Below are positions 45,226-56,589 of a DNA stretch of 64,000 bases, piece by piece. Within the stretch, counting starts at the first letter, position 1, and every line of letters starts with the position of its first letter. The stretch is taken from the NCBI GenBank assembly GCA_001051155.2, contig JYIP02000001.1, positions 1,116,001 to 1,180,000 on the forward strand, in the 5' to 3' direction. Both the position numbers and the translations under genes were made by a program. Under the pieces are notes generated by a model. That model made no database searches. It saw only the letters and a list, made by a program, of their open reading frames with translations, and was not told the DNA's origin. Source of the DNA: Chrysoporthe austroafricana (lineage: Eukaryota; Ascomycota; Sordariomycetes; Diaporthales; Cryphonectriaceae).

Positions 45226-46462
45226 GTATGTATCTATATATCTATATATCTATATCTATATATACAGAATAAGCCCGGAGGGGGCAATAAATTCTTTATG
45301 TGGTAATTTGGGGGGTTTAAAAAAAAAAGGCGTATACGAGAGCAATGCGACGTGGTGCTGTCAATTGCATAGTAAGTTGCGGTCTACTGGATGGATCGGA
45401 AACCCTGTAAGGGCCTGGGCGCTCATGATCTCGCTTGGTATCTTTTGACATCTGCGCATCATCCAGGTCATCTCCTGATAGGAGACCTGATCCATCGACA
45501 ACGAATCTTGGGTAGGTCTGGACGGCGCCAGTACAAATACAGCATGAGGAGATAAGGAGAAAGGTTCTGCCGTATGAACGTAAGATTTTCGGGCATGTCC
45601 GATTGATTGACTGCCGATCCCCCCAGTCGAGGTCTGAAGACAGCCCCCTCCACCTGTGTCTTGCTATACAGTAAAGGGTAAAGCGGTGATGAGATGTCAA
45701 GGCCCGCAATCACAGGGAGGCACGGTATCCTCCATAGGAGAAGGGGCAGCAGATGTGGGAATAAGGGCAAAAAAGGGAAAACAAAAAAAGGGTATCAATG
45801 TGTACTACCGGTCTCTCCTGGCTATCACTATCTAATGCTTCAGACATCCTAGGCCTAAGGTGTTGAGCCTCTAAGTCAAAGCCTGAACGCCAACGCCGAT
45901 GATGCCAGACCCCCCTTCCAGCGTACCATAGTATTGTTTCGCTCTCGATCGCTAGTCCCTTGCACACACGCTCATGAGCACGCAATAGCCCCACCATAAC
46001 GTTCCATCCAGTTGCCTTGGTTTGGCGACAGGCGTAGAGCCTGGTGCCTCGTAATGATGTTTCCGAGCGGCATTAAAGAAAAGAAAATGAGCTATTTCTA
46101 CCAGGCGCAAAGCCGATGCGAATGCCACCTTCCTTGCAGCCTCTTGGAGGGAGCCGGGTCCGATAAGGTTCTCGGGCTCTGCCGCGTGGTGCAGATCACG
46201 GGGACGAGGGGGGATGACGAAAGCTCTAAGCCGGATTGCGAGGCCCCGCGTCTCGATGCGCCCGTCAACCTGACTACGGCAGGACCGCTGAGCAGAGGCC
46301 CTGTAATGCTGGCCAGCTGCTGAGAAATGCGCCTAGTTGGACCTGGCGTGCAGGGTCGGGTAGATGGGGGTTCTCCGGGCGTTTGCCTGTGTCCAAGACG
46401 GATGTGGTGTAGTGAGTGTAGTGTCCCGACGTCTCGCCCTGCCGAGGCCCACACGAACCGCT
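44739..46462. other. Intergenic region with microsatellites
   Basis: No gene supported. It contains the (CA)n/(TA)n tract at 45182-45265 and a short poly-A near 45319-45328. Open frames on the minus strand at 45.3-46.0 kb overlap each other and have no recognisable content. Confidence 0.5.
45182..45265. repeat. Compound microsatellite (CA)n(TA)n with TATC/TATG variants
   Basis: A run of alternating CA passes into alternating TA, then into TATG and TATC tetramers, over about 84 nt. A usual simple-sequence locus, likely length-polymorphic. Confidence 0.95.
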
Positions 46463-46720
46463 CTACCGGCCTCCCCATTTCCAGCTCGAGTTCGAGGCCG
46501 TCCTTGTCATGGGGGAACCGGAAGAGTTGCTGCGGTCGTTGTCAAGAGACCGCTTGCCGTCGTCGGAGCTCGTGGGGGACCCTGCGCGCTGGAAGTAGGA
46601 TGTACCGACGAGGCTGCAGCTGGGAGTGGTCGGCGCCGGCTCGAGGGGGTGACGGATCTCTTTCCAGGACGCGGCAAACTGCTTGGCGAGGTGTGACGAG
46701 AGGACGCAGGAGGGAGACAT
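46463..46720 (-). CDS. Candidate small Ser-rich protein, 85 aa
   Basis: The protein starts MSPSCVLSSHLAKQFAASWK, has a Pro/Thr/Cys segment (PLEPAPTTPSCSLVGTSYF) and a Ser/Asp/Asn-rich tail ending SSWKWGGR. No domain is recognised. Support is mostly from context: the ATG at 46720 is the first ATG downstream of a TATA-like TTTAAAA box, and the 180 nt between them are CA-rich and free of ATG, as in fungal leaders. A longer version of the same frame has its own ATG at 46936, upstream of the box. A second frame (46542-46961) overlaps it but lies across the promoter. A downstream exon cannot be excluded. Confidence 0.45.
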   Translation of the reverse strand: MSPSCVLSSHLAKQFAASWKEIRHPLEPAPTTPSCSLVGTSYFQRAGSPTSSDDGKRSLDNDRSNSSGSPMTRTASNSSWKWGGR

Positions 46721-46897
46721 CGTGGCTGTCGAGAGGCTGTGGGGTCTGGGTGGGATTCCGGTAGGCAGGGGCAGTTTCGTTGTCCGCAGCTTGTTCGTGG
46801 CTGAGATTGTTGTGTCTTGGGTAATGTTCGTGACTAGATGCAGATGTGTGTAGCGCGGTCTGGTGGTACCAAGGTGACGAGGCGTGGCCGTGGACAC

Positions 46898-46904
46898 TTT
46901 TAAA
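46898..46904 (-). promoter_or_regulatory. TATA-like box (TTTAAAA on the minus strand)
   Basis: TTCTTTAAAAG lies about 180 nt before the ATG at 46720 on the minus strand and is followed by an ATG-free CA-rich leader. Confidence 0.4.
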
Positions 46905-47485
46905 GAATCCTGCGATGTGTGGACAGGAAGACGCAAGATGGGAGAGGAGGGACAGAGACAAACTCCCTTTTAAGAAGGATAGGGGCCGAACTTAAAAGGA
47001 TTCATGTGCTCCTGGAGAAAGACTCACTACTACAGTCCAGAGCTGGTACCGCAAGGGGACCACCAAGGCCCACCTGCCACTACTGAAGATCCCACACCTG
47101 GGCCTGCCCGGCGAGCCCATCAGCATCAGGGTCCAACCGTGATGTACTAGTAAAGATCCGCAGGTGTCACGGGAGTTTTCGACCTCCCCTGGAGCCACTT
47201 TGTCGACCTGATGCCATTCTTGGAAGCGCTTGGGGCCAGCAGCCAATGGCGCGGCGCGAAAAGGACTTGCTAAGCACTGCTCATTGGCGCGGCCCTGTTT
47301 CAGTGGTTCGATTCTTAGAGCTCACATCGAACGATCCCACCGCCCGTCGACCCGCCTAAGGAAGCTCGCCGCCCGCTGTAGCGGCATCGGAATTGGCGTG
47401 GGATCTCGTAGATCCTCCCCCACCATCCAGAGGGTACCGGAGAGCGCGAAGCCTGCTCTCGTGCCGTAGCTGGCCTGCCGGGGCC

Positions 47486-47487
<2 letters not shown>

Positions 47488-47516
<29 letters not shown>

Positions 47517-47524
47517 GGGGGGGG
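47488..47524. repeat. T29 followed by G8 homopolymers
   Basis: Twenty-nine T then eight G. A second T-rich run lies at 47587-47604. Lengths in such tracts are unreliable in most sequencing. Confidence 0.9.
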
Positions 47525-49107
47525 CCCGGCGGATGGCTTCGCCGGTGGTCCGGCCGCCTGGTCGCCCGCCCGGGGTCGTTTGGTGGTTTTTTCTTTTTTT
47601 TTTTGAGGGGGCTCTGACGATTGCTATCGCAGTTGATCTGACGACATGTTAGCCGTCTCGTGTCCGTAGGGCGGATGCTCCATAAGCCGATCATGTCACC
47701 GCCTGGCAGCCTCCCTCCCAGCTGCCATGCTCTTCACATGAATCATCCACGCAGACCCCCCTGACATATTTGGCAACGCCGACAGTCTTTCAATCTCGAT
47801 CCCCTGAACCGGCACGTTGCTCTTCGAGACGCCGACGCCGACACGTCTTTCTTGAGCCAGATGTCTCCCAGAACCTTGGATCAATACGCAAGCTGTACCC
47901 AAAGTCCATCGACAGCGAGGGGGCCCATCATGCCGTGAGCTCTCTTGAAAGTGCCTTGGGATAGAGCACGGGGACGCCAAGCCTCGAGCATACTGTGACT
48001 GAGGTGAGTACTCTGTACCGCGGGAGCTGTCGGGTTGGCCTCTCAGACTTCGCTAATAAGAAGTAATTTCTCAAAGTGAAAAACTTGCCAGCGAGCGTGA
48101 ACTATGGGCCAACCTTCCGTCGACACTAGAATGGCATCGCGTGATACTCCGGCAGTCTCTTTGAGTCTCATCGTCCCGCTCTTCAGTGCACGAGAGCTGT
48201 CGCTCTCATGCGTCATGAGTTCACCCTCGCACAGGGGCACGTGATCACTGCATGTTGTCGTGGCGGGAACGGCTCTGCCTTCCATAAAGGGGAAAACAGA
48301 TGTACCGTGTCTACAGACGTAGGGAAGGCGTCGAGGAAGACCCGATGTATGAGTGAAGAGTGGTGTTTACGTGCTGCAGTATACGGGCGATGCGCATTGC
48401 AAACGCAGCTGGCTTGGCGGCCAGACTGTCGCCGATGAGTTGGCCCACCCGTGCGGGCGACAGGTGGGCCGCGCCCCGGCTTCCAGAACCTGACGACGGA
48501 CGAGGGCGTCGCTGCCGGTGCAGTGTTGCGGTGAACCAGGCTGGGAGGTTCGCATTCGCCCGTATCTCGACAGTGGCCACTAGGTGCCGTTCTGTGGCGC
48601 CGTGATTGTTCGAGACAATGCTTGCTGAGACAGACACCGCCACAGCACAGGAAATGGACGAGTGATCGACGACGCCATGTCAGCAAAGGCATGGCTGTCT
48701 CAGATCACAGAAACGACTATGGAACGATCCAGTTCAAAATAGTGCCTTCTTGTGCGACATGCATACAATACAACAACGAACGTGCCGAATCTTCTTGCTT
48801 TCAATTGTTTCTCATAGTGATTTGGCGGCGAGCTTGCTCGGCCAGCGCCACGGCACGAGGGGTTTCTGGCGAGGAGTCATATCTGTTGTCATAGGACAGG
48901 TGGCAGCCCACGTCGGCAGGTCATTCCACGCTCCAGGAGCTTCGATCCGGCCTCTACGGCGATTAGACGCCGCCGGGCGCGTCAATTGGTAGACGAGCAG
49001 CTGAGATGCTTCCCTGAGCATCAGGCTTTAAACCACGCGCCAAATCACTTTGACCAAGAACAGACGCATGATACAAATACGATAAAGGCAGATTTCAGCT
49101 CAGCATA

Positions 49108-50309
49108 TCATTTTGAGTTAAGAAAGGAATGATATGTCGGCCCCGGAGTCACTGGGGATAACAGACCCTCGTCATCATCTATTGACGTGAAGTTGGCAAC
49201 ACCACGCTCTGCATCGGACCGCGTCCTGGTGACGATCGTCTCCTTCGTTACGCGGATCCCCCCTCCATCCTTCAACGTCTGGAAGGTGTGGAACTCTGTG
49301 GTGTCCCTCGGATGATACCTCGACCCTACGAGGTCGCTGAATAGGGCTCTTAGTATCGGAATGGATGCCGCTACGATAGTCATGGCCAACTCGGCGGCAG
49401 TCCAGATAAACAGTTGGCCTGCCTCGTAGGTATAATCGCTCGAGTACAATGTCTGGACCGAGATAGAACGCATGACCGAAGTGCAACCGGCGCTGGATAT
49501 CGACCCATTGTCAGCAAGATTACGCCGCGCAGGACGCAGGGCAGGAACGGAGCCACCTACAACACGCCGACGCTCATGCAGATGACCACGCCGAGCTTCT
49601 CCTTCAACCTCATCCGCAGCTTCATGATCACGGCCCACGGCACCAGCGCCAGGGTAAAGTCCATCGCCGCCGAGTACGCCGCTGCGAACTTGGTATAGCT
49701 GACCACCGCGCTCCGCTGCCAGCACTTCGCGTGGATCGTTGCATCCCACGCGCCTGCGGCTGGCTCGCAGTAGATGAACCAGATGATGGCGTTGGACGAC
49801 AGCACCAGGTTCATGGTGACCACGATGGCCCAGATGCCCCAGTACAGCACCCTGCTCTCGCCAACCCTGGTGATCCTCAGCAGGGTGAGGGCGAAGGACG
49901 TCTTGCTCCACGCGGCGCCGAGCACCGCGAAGACGGCGGCGATGATAGTGCCGAGCTGTACGGGCGTCTGCTGCACGTCGCTGCTGCCGCCGTGGCTGCC
50001 GAGGCCGACGCGCACGCAGTACGTCGTCGCCGCCGCGAAGAGCGCGAGCATCGCCCACGAGGCGAGGAGGAGGAAGTCATCCCACCACAAGCCCTTCTGT
50101 GAGCGCCGCTTGATGTATATCCGGGCCGTGAGGAAGCATGCCGCGACAAAGGTCAGGGCCCAGACCAGCCCGAGTATCTCGGGGCCGGAGGCACCAAACC
50201 CGCTGGAAGCTGATGGGGCGGTGCTGTTCATGCTCGTCGTGCCGTTGATCTCTTCTAGAGCTAGCGGCAGCTCGCCGGTGCCTCTCGCAGCTGGTGGCTG
50301 TCCGTTCAT
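49108..50309 (-). CDS. Seven-helix membrane protein of the SAT4/PTH11-like (rhodopsin-like) family, 377 aa
   Basis: Exons on the minus strand are 50309-49561 and 49492-49108. After a Ser/Thr-rich extracellular N-terminus of about 40 residues come seven hydrophobic helices. The family marks are present: LVWALTFVAACFLTARIYIKRR, WWDDFLLLASWAMLALFAA, the conserved loop FALTLLRITRVGESRVLYWGIW, YCEPAAGAWDATIHAKCWQRS (paired Cys), LALVPWAVIMKLRMRLKEKL and, across the intron, CMSVGVFAGCTSVMRSISV. The tail is cytosolic and hydrophilic with SPVTPGPTYHSFLNSK at its end. There is no CFEM domain, so this is not a full PTH11. Members are often orphan GPCR-like proteins or sit in metabolite clusters; the ligand is unknown here. 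Confidence 0.9.
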
Positions 50310-51822
50310 GATATCTGCTTGGCGATCATGTCATGGGTACTGATCCACCAAGAGCGCAAAGCTTAATGTCATGCTCGAGGTTGGTATCACTCAGTGGCCT
50401 CGAAAGCCCAGAGAAGGGGAACAGAGATCTCCTGAAGTTCCTGACCAGGGCAGGCTTTGTGCTATACATAATTACTACCTTTGACGTCGGCATCCACACC
50501 ACGCCCAGAGCTATGGGGAGGCGGCAGGATCGGCAGGATCGCCTTGGATTACCCCGGTTTCTGGGACAATCAATCTGAGGACCTAGAAGTCACGTATCGG
50601 GAGTATCCTTGGGTCAGAGGGCGAGAATGGCCCAACCATCGTCCTAGGTAAGGATGCACACCTGGTCCTGCGACACGCCGCGTATTTGCGCTCAATGCGC
50701 GCGCCCACCCCGGAAGACGTCGCCCACATAGCCGCAAGGTCTTGTTGGTCGTCAACCGCGGAGTGCAGAACCCCGCCCCGTCGGAAGCCATAGCCCAGTC
50801 CCGGAACTTATCCGCTCTTCGTCACAGTTCAGACGTAATGAGGCTTTGGGTTAAGCTTGTTTCGTGATCGCACGAGGTAAATCCCGGAACCAGGGGCCTT
50901 CCCCCGTCTTGGCCCGTGTTAAGCCCCTGAGGCTGGTGTGTGCTGGCTGACGCACGACTCTTAGTCTCCGGGAGGCGATCCGCCTAGACCTTGTGTGCAC
51001 CCCTCAAATATAATTGGACTGGGCGGTTGGGCGTCGTCAGCTGTGTTGAAGGATTGCTCGTTTTGTGCAATCTGCGAAGGCTCAGAGGCTTATAGCGGAG
51101 TCGGGTTCTCCCTAGCTGGTCATTGAACGCAGACTCATGGATCCTCGTAACAACACGAGCCGTGTCCTCTCCACATGCTATACCGTAGTACAAAGTAAGC
51201 TGGAATGTTATCGAGTGTCGTCTATGGGCAACAAAGTAGATATTTTTAGATGGGCTAGCCTTTTGGTTTTGACCCTAGGTGACCCATCTGCTCCGCCTCG
51301 TTTTGACAGCCACAGGTCTTCCCATGCTCCAAAGGTTTCGACTGGCTTCCCAAGAGATTGGATCCGAGCGCAAAGAAATCGCCGGTTCGGGATTTTTTCC
51401 CGGCCGAATTCGTGCTGTCTGTCCTTTAAGCGACAACCCCCAAGGCCAAGGTTAGTGTGATGCTTAGCAGGCCGGATGAGTAGGATTGGACAGGAGAAGG
51501 CAAATGGACGATGGTTCAAGTCGGAGGTAGGGCAAGAGCATGAAGTAATTTCAGTATATTGGTTTTCATGAATCTAGTCTCTGGATTCTTCCAAGCATTC
51601 TGAACCCGAAGTGAGCTCACCCTGTGGTGATCCTGAGGGCCATCTCTAGATGGCCAAGCCGTGAGCCCTGTAATCAGCCGTCCCTAACGCCATGACTACT
51701 TGACCCGCTGTGCATATCTGTAGTTACGAGAGTCTTCCCACTGACGCCCCCCCCCCCAAAAAAACCCCCCGTTGTGCAATGCCCTGGATCCCGAAAATCA
51801 CACTCCCGCTCAGCCTTTTCGC
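50310..51822. other. Intergenic gap between SAT4-like and HAD genes
   Basis: No coding signal was recognised. Just before the HAD stop lies a C11-A7-C6 homopolymer block (51747-51770). Confidence 0.5.
51747..51770. repeat. C11-A7-C6 homopolymer block
   Basis: Consecutive runs of C, A and C near the 3' end of the HAD gene; low complexity only. Confidence 0.85.
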
Positions 51823-52935
51823 CTACGCAGCAGGCACAACAACCACCGGCGTCGTCGGCTCCGCGAGGCCGTCCTTTAGGACGCCGCCCAGCTCCATCGT
51901 CGTCTCGATGCCGGGCGTCTTGAGCTCCGTGAACGCCTCAGGCCACAGGAACGTCTTCTCCTCGCGGCTGGGCGACATGACCACGTACCGCGGCACAGCG
52001 TTCTTGCTCGACACACGGCGCCAGAGGTTCGCGCGCGGGTTGAAGCGCGCGGGCATGCCCTTGCCGCCCGTCTTCTGCGCGTCCTCCTCCATGATGCCCT
52101 CGAGCTCCTTCTGGATGCCCGCGAAGGTGTCGAAGGGGATGTAGCTGATGCCGTTCTCGACGCAGTACTCTTCGAGGCGGAGGCCACGGCGAGCGAAGAG
52201 GATGTCGGCCTGGCGGGCGGCGGGGAGGTCGGACACGCCGTCGCCGATGAAGACGATCAGGGGAATGGTGCCATCCTCGCCGGCCAGCTCCGCCTCGGCG
52301 GCCGCGCGGGCCTCCTGGATGGATAGGGCCTTGTCATGACCGAGCTCCGTGTCGTGGCGCCAGAGCACCTTCCACTCGGAGCCGTCCTGGTTGATATCCG
52401 CGTCGTTGGCGACGATGTCGATGTGCTTGGACTGCTCCTCGCCCAGGAATGTGTCGAGCACCCTTCGGAGGACGGGCTTCAGGCCTGCCGAGATCACGTT
52501 GAAGGGGATGCTGTTTTCCAGGCAGAACTTGTGGAACGACCTGAAGTCTGGGTCGATGTCGAGAGACTCCTCCATCACCTCGAAGCCGTCGTCGAAGGGC
52601 ACGTTCAGGGAGCCCCACATCTCTTCCGAGACGTCGCGGAACGAGCGCTCGCCGGTCTTGATTTGCTCATCCAAAATGTTACGACGCTTGGAGCCACAGC
52701 CGAAGTTATCGAACAGCACATGTCCGGTGTCTTGCATGAAGATCGTGCCATCAAAGTCTGTGATGGGCGTCAGTCATAAGTCTTCCAGAGGCTTGTGGTA
52801 GTAAGGGAAAAGGACAGAAGGATCTAGTAGTGGCATACCAGAGAAGCAAATGATCTTTCTCTTCTTGTTAGGGGCACCCGCCAGAGTGGAAACCTCCTTA
52901 ACGGTGATGGGAGCAGGGACTGTGGCCGCCAGCAT
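51823..52935 (-). CDS. HAD-superfamily phosphatase, phosphoserine-phosphatase-like, 343 aa
   Basis: Exons on the minus strand are 52935-52839 and 52757-51823. The HAD motifs are in order: motif I DFDGT formed across the intron (FS-DFDGTIF, about residues 33-37, with nucleophile and acid Asp), motif II in FNVISAGLKPVL (Ser), a Lys in the DKALSIQE/KVLWRHD region, and motif III/IV FIGDGVSDLPAA (about residue 230). This order and the C1-type cap between motifs I and II match the PSPase-like group that includes yeast YNL010W. The substrate is unproven. The start at 52935 gives MLAATVPAPITVKEV; an in-frame ATG 90 nt upstream is less likely, since it would add a non-family leader. The C-terminal 60 residues are specific to fungi (inference). 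Confidence 0.88.
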
Positions 52936-54991
52936 TTTGATGAGCGATGTTTTGATATAAAGCCCACGGAGTAGATATGTATGGTGAAAGAATTGGTCCA
53001 CTTCCTCGAAGTGACACTCGAGCAACCCTATGGATTCAAATACAACTTGAAGCTGGTGCTTGGTGTGAGGCGAAGAGGAAGGCGCACGAGGACGGCTAGA
53101 GGAGACTATATATCAGAGCCAAGAGAGGAGCATATCGTGAGCCACGCCCCCGGACCCGCCATGCCTGGCGACGTCGTGGAAGATCGCAATCGACGCCAAG
53201 CTTGAAACAGATTGGAGAGAAAGACTGGCCAGCAAGATGACGACCGTCTAGCATCGTGGCTGTATCTCTCGTCAAGCAGGACTTACTGCGCGGGCGTAAT
53301 TGTGCATGAGGCTAATCGTTCCTGTGCTTGACCCACTCGGGTATAAGCTGGCCTGCATACTTGCTGCAGTGTGCCCGCGCCCCCCCTGAAGGGCCTGGGC
53401 TGACAACGACCGCGGACGAAGCGTCACTGTGCAGCCTTCAGCGCCTAGCGACAGACAGCGTGGAGGGGCATATGCTTCAACGACTGGTTGGCAAGGCGCT
53501 GCTTAGGCCTGGCCTTTGGGATCGAGGCCCTGGCCGGCGTGTTTGAGTCCCGTCTCCTCAGGGCCAGATTCCGTGGCCACGCTCATCAGGTACCACAGTA
53601 GAAGGAGGGTTGGATCGATCTGGGCCGTCGAAATGGCCAGAAAGATCTAGCTCACCTCAAGGCTAGGTGTGTCCGCTTAGATCCGCCACCCGCCACCCAG
53701 CACACCATCATCTAGACCGTCCGGATCTGCGGTGTTAGGAGGAGGCTCTGCTCCGGCTAGACATCTGCAAGACACCTGTGAAACTCAACCGTCGATAATC
53801 ACAGGCCGATATAGCTCACGGACAGCTGCACATGCACTATGATGGCAGGTGGAGTCGGAATTGGAGCGCTGCAGCTCTCAGGCGCTCCCCAGATGCCACG
53901 AAGTCCCCGTCAGACCCTGCATGCGACAGATAATAGACAGCTGTTATTGTCCCCCGTCATCTTCGGCGTCAGTGATGTCATTGAGGGTTTCTGACAGAAT
54001 TTTCGGGTCTGTTGCACGCTTGACCCCATGGGGACTAATGGCTGGTGCATACGACATGCAGGAGGTGAAGAATTCCGAAGGTGGATTCCGACAAGAGTCT
54101 CGCCGAGTGCACCTCGACCACGAACTTGGGCAACGTACGCTACTGAACATAATTGTTTGCGCTAACGAGCGGTGAACGGTCAGCAGCCACACTCACAGGC
54201 CTCTGTTAAGTCTTCCAGAGACTTCGTCATCGTGCATCGCGAGAGGGAGTATCAGCTAGGCTCCCTTGTAATGTGTCGTTTGGTTGTGCTTAGCTCAGGA
54301 ACTACAATATCACGATAAGCCGCCCCAGGAACTTTAGAACCCCTCAACCGGCCACAGAGACGACGATGATGTCAACCTTGTAAGAGAGAGACTTCTCGAT
54401 CTCCAAGATTAATCTGCAAGGGAATGCGTTAAGGCCGGGGAGAAGTGATCATAATTAGGTCTTGATCGTAAGAGACAGACGGCCCTGTCGTCCTTCATAA
54501 GGCTGTCTCTGTAAGTACTCTAACACGATAACCATCAGCGCTCGAAAAAACGGTATACACTTGCGGGCTTTGGTCGAGCAAGCAGAGCACGAATGTTGCA
54601 TCTCCATCGAGATCAATTCATAGGAAGTAAGTCTGTTGATTTGTCAGGCGATCAAGACAACAGACGAATGACTTCTTGACACGGGGTGTCGTGCAAACGG
54701 AGCACGTAAGGTTGCATACTCGTTGACGTCGATTCGCAGGAGACACGCCTGACGGTTTGTGAGACATCAATACAACAGACGGACGACTTCTCAACGCGAT
54801 GCGTAAGGCGCGTGTATCAATTGCATGTGCTTCTCGGGTTCTAGAGGCGCAGTAACCCGGCAGAAGCAGGCGAGCACATTCATGTCCAATACCCGCTGGC
54901 ACCAGCGCAGTTTGGATCATGTCTCGTGGAATCTATTATTCTTCTCTTTTAGCAGCTCGTCCCAAATATCAAATCATGCCCGTTGCTCCCT
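52936..54991. other. Intergenic region with a diverged tandem duplication
   Basis: No gene supported. It contains the duplicated element at 54574-54806. The remainder has short frames only. Confidence 0.5.
54574..54806. repeat. Two diverged direct copies of a ~116-bp unit
   Basis: The first unit starts near 54574 and the second near 54691. Shared blocks in the same order include GAGCACG, GTTGCAT, TCGA, ATTC, AGGA, TGTGAG/TGTCAG with GA, CAACAGACGA/CAACAGACGG and GACTTCT with AACGC or CACGG. The spacing between equivalent blocks is 115-116 nt. The copies differ at many positions, so the duplication is old. No frame is shared, and the function is unknown. Confidence 0.7.
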
Positions 54992-56109
54992 TCACGCCGA
55001 GACCTTCGCACTAAATTTCGACGCGGCGGCGTCGAACAATTGACTTTTCTCTTCCAGATCCGTGAGGAACGCGTGTTGCGGGGCAGTCTTCTTCAGGGAC
55101 CTACATCGTAAAGCCATCGTTAGTCCAGTTCAGAGCACCTAGAGGGCAGCGACTTCGGGGGGGCGAATAGAGCCGTGAACCGAAGATAATACATACTCAA
55201 TGAAGTCCTTCGGACTCTTCCCAATAAGGACCTGTAATACTAGCGTATTGGCAATAGCCTCCGCATTGTTTGGCTCCTTCTTCAGCGCCTGGTCCAGCGC
55301 CGCCTGTGCCTCTTCTGTCCGGCCGAGGTGCAGCTCCGCGACAGCCTGCGCGACAAGCGTCTGTACGGACGAGGTGGAGGGCGCCTGTGCGAGCTCCTCA
55401 AAGACGTAGAAGGCCTGTTGGTATTTCTCGCCGCCCAGCCGCAGGCCGACCCATGACTCGGCTAGGTTGACTAGGATGCTGTCCTGCGCCCACCGCCGCG
55501 CGGCCGTGACCTCCTTGACCGCGAGATCGTTGCGATTCTGCTGTAGGTGGATCTGAACGATCAGGGCGACGGCGTCAACTGCAGAATCAGACCACCCCCC
55601 AGTATGTTAGCCTCTTGTTTCGTACAACGCATGACCTCGATATGCCTCCAGTCTCCTCGTACTTTCACCAGTATTCTGTGCAGGGCAAGATAACACTCAC
55701 GATTCCCCTGGTGCCGTCCCAGTAAAGCCAGCGCCTCCTCGCTCTTGCCGGCTGCAGCAAGCACCGTGCCGCCTAGTACCTGCACAATCGCATTCTCCCC
55801 GGCCCCATCGCCACCTGCCTCCAGAAGGCTCTCCACGATTCCCACGGCCTTCTCCTCCTCACCGAGGCTCAGCGTTGCAACCGCCGACACCGCGACCAGC
55901 TCTGGCTGCTTCTCGCCCTTGACCTCATCAAGGACCTCCTGACCCTGCCCCAGCGCGACGCGCGCTCGCAGCTGGAGGACGCGGGCGGCGAGGTGGTTCT
56001 CGGGGGAGAAGGATGACGGGTCGAAGTCGTTGAGGACGGATTCGTATTGGTATTGGTGGAAGGCGGCGTGGATGTTGATCAGCTCGCCTTCTGAGGAGTA
56101 GGGGTCCAT
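54992..56109 (-). CDS. SEC28: Coatomer epsilon subunit, 299 aa
   Basis: Epsilon-COP of the COPI vesicle coat, which binds alpha-COP and stabilises the coat in Golgi-to-ER traffic. Exons on the minus strand are 56109-55701, 55578-55197 and 55100-54992. The protein starts MDPYSSEGELINIHAAFHQY and consists of TPR-like helical hairpins. These include LGGTVLAAAGKSEEALALLG, then LDAVALIVQIHLQQNRNDLA across intron 1, YQQAFYVFEELAQAPSTSS, and LGRTEEAQAALDQALKKEP, where N/A-rich TPR positions are clear. It ends KFSAKVSA. Length and repeat order match the family (about 290-310 aa). The ATG at 56109 is preferred over upstream in-frame codons, which would add a non-family, low-complexity leader. Confidence 0.93.
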
Positions 56110-56589
56110 CTTGAGGGCTGCTCGAGGGGGAACTGAGTTAGCAAGTGGGTGTGTCGACTGGGGTGTGAGGAGTGAGGAATGTACTCTGTTGTGTTTTGGA
56201 AGGGAGGGCTGTCGCTGGCGGCGCAACGGTGTCTCGAATTGGGATTGCGGTTTGGAGCTTTGTCGCAAGGTGGCAGCTGTCACAAGCGCAAGCGCGATAC
56301 GTGGAGGCCAGCACCCACCAGGAGCGCTGCAAGCAGAAGCGGAACTGCCCGCCCTCCAAGAGGATGCACGGGCCACTTTGATCCCTGCGCAAGTACGGAT
56401 GTACAGACACGACAGAATATTACTATGTATGTACATGCTTCGTAGCAGCACCACCCGCTCACTGTGGCTAGCCTCCCTCATTTGACGGAATTAGCATCAC
56501 GACGTAGTTATCCCATGCATGCATCGTAGCAGTCAACGACGGTATCTTGGTAGCCGGTATAGAGGTTTTGTCTATCACATGAACACCAC
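56110..56589. other. Short intergenic gap carrying the epsilon-COP promoter
   Basis: Lies between the start of epsilon-COP and the stop of the Osh3-like gene, both on the minus strand. No coding signal. Confidence 0.6.

Larger units (their letters stand above)
46721..49107. other. Intergenic region, including a T29G8 tract
   Basis: No gene supported apart from the leader of the small-protein candidate. It includes the homopolymers at 47488-47524 and 47587-47604. Frames at 48.2-48.7 kb on the minus strand are open in all three phases through GC-rich DNA, which argues against any of them being selected. Confidence 0.45.

Noticed and set aside
46542..46961. Second, overlapping frame at the small-gene candidate
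   Set aside because: It would start upstream of the TATA-like box and cross it, so it does not fit the transcript start.
48213..48692. 159-codon minus-strand frame and two overlapping frames
   Set aside because: All three minus phases are open through GC-rich DNA, the usual picture of chance frames. No motifs were recognised.
55561..56481. Longer epsilon-COP start at the upstream in-frame codon
   Set aside because: The added 124 residues are Cys/Ser-rich and unlike the family N-terminus, which begins directly at MDPYSSEG.
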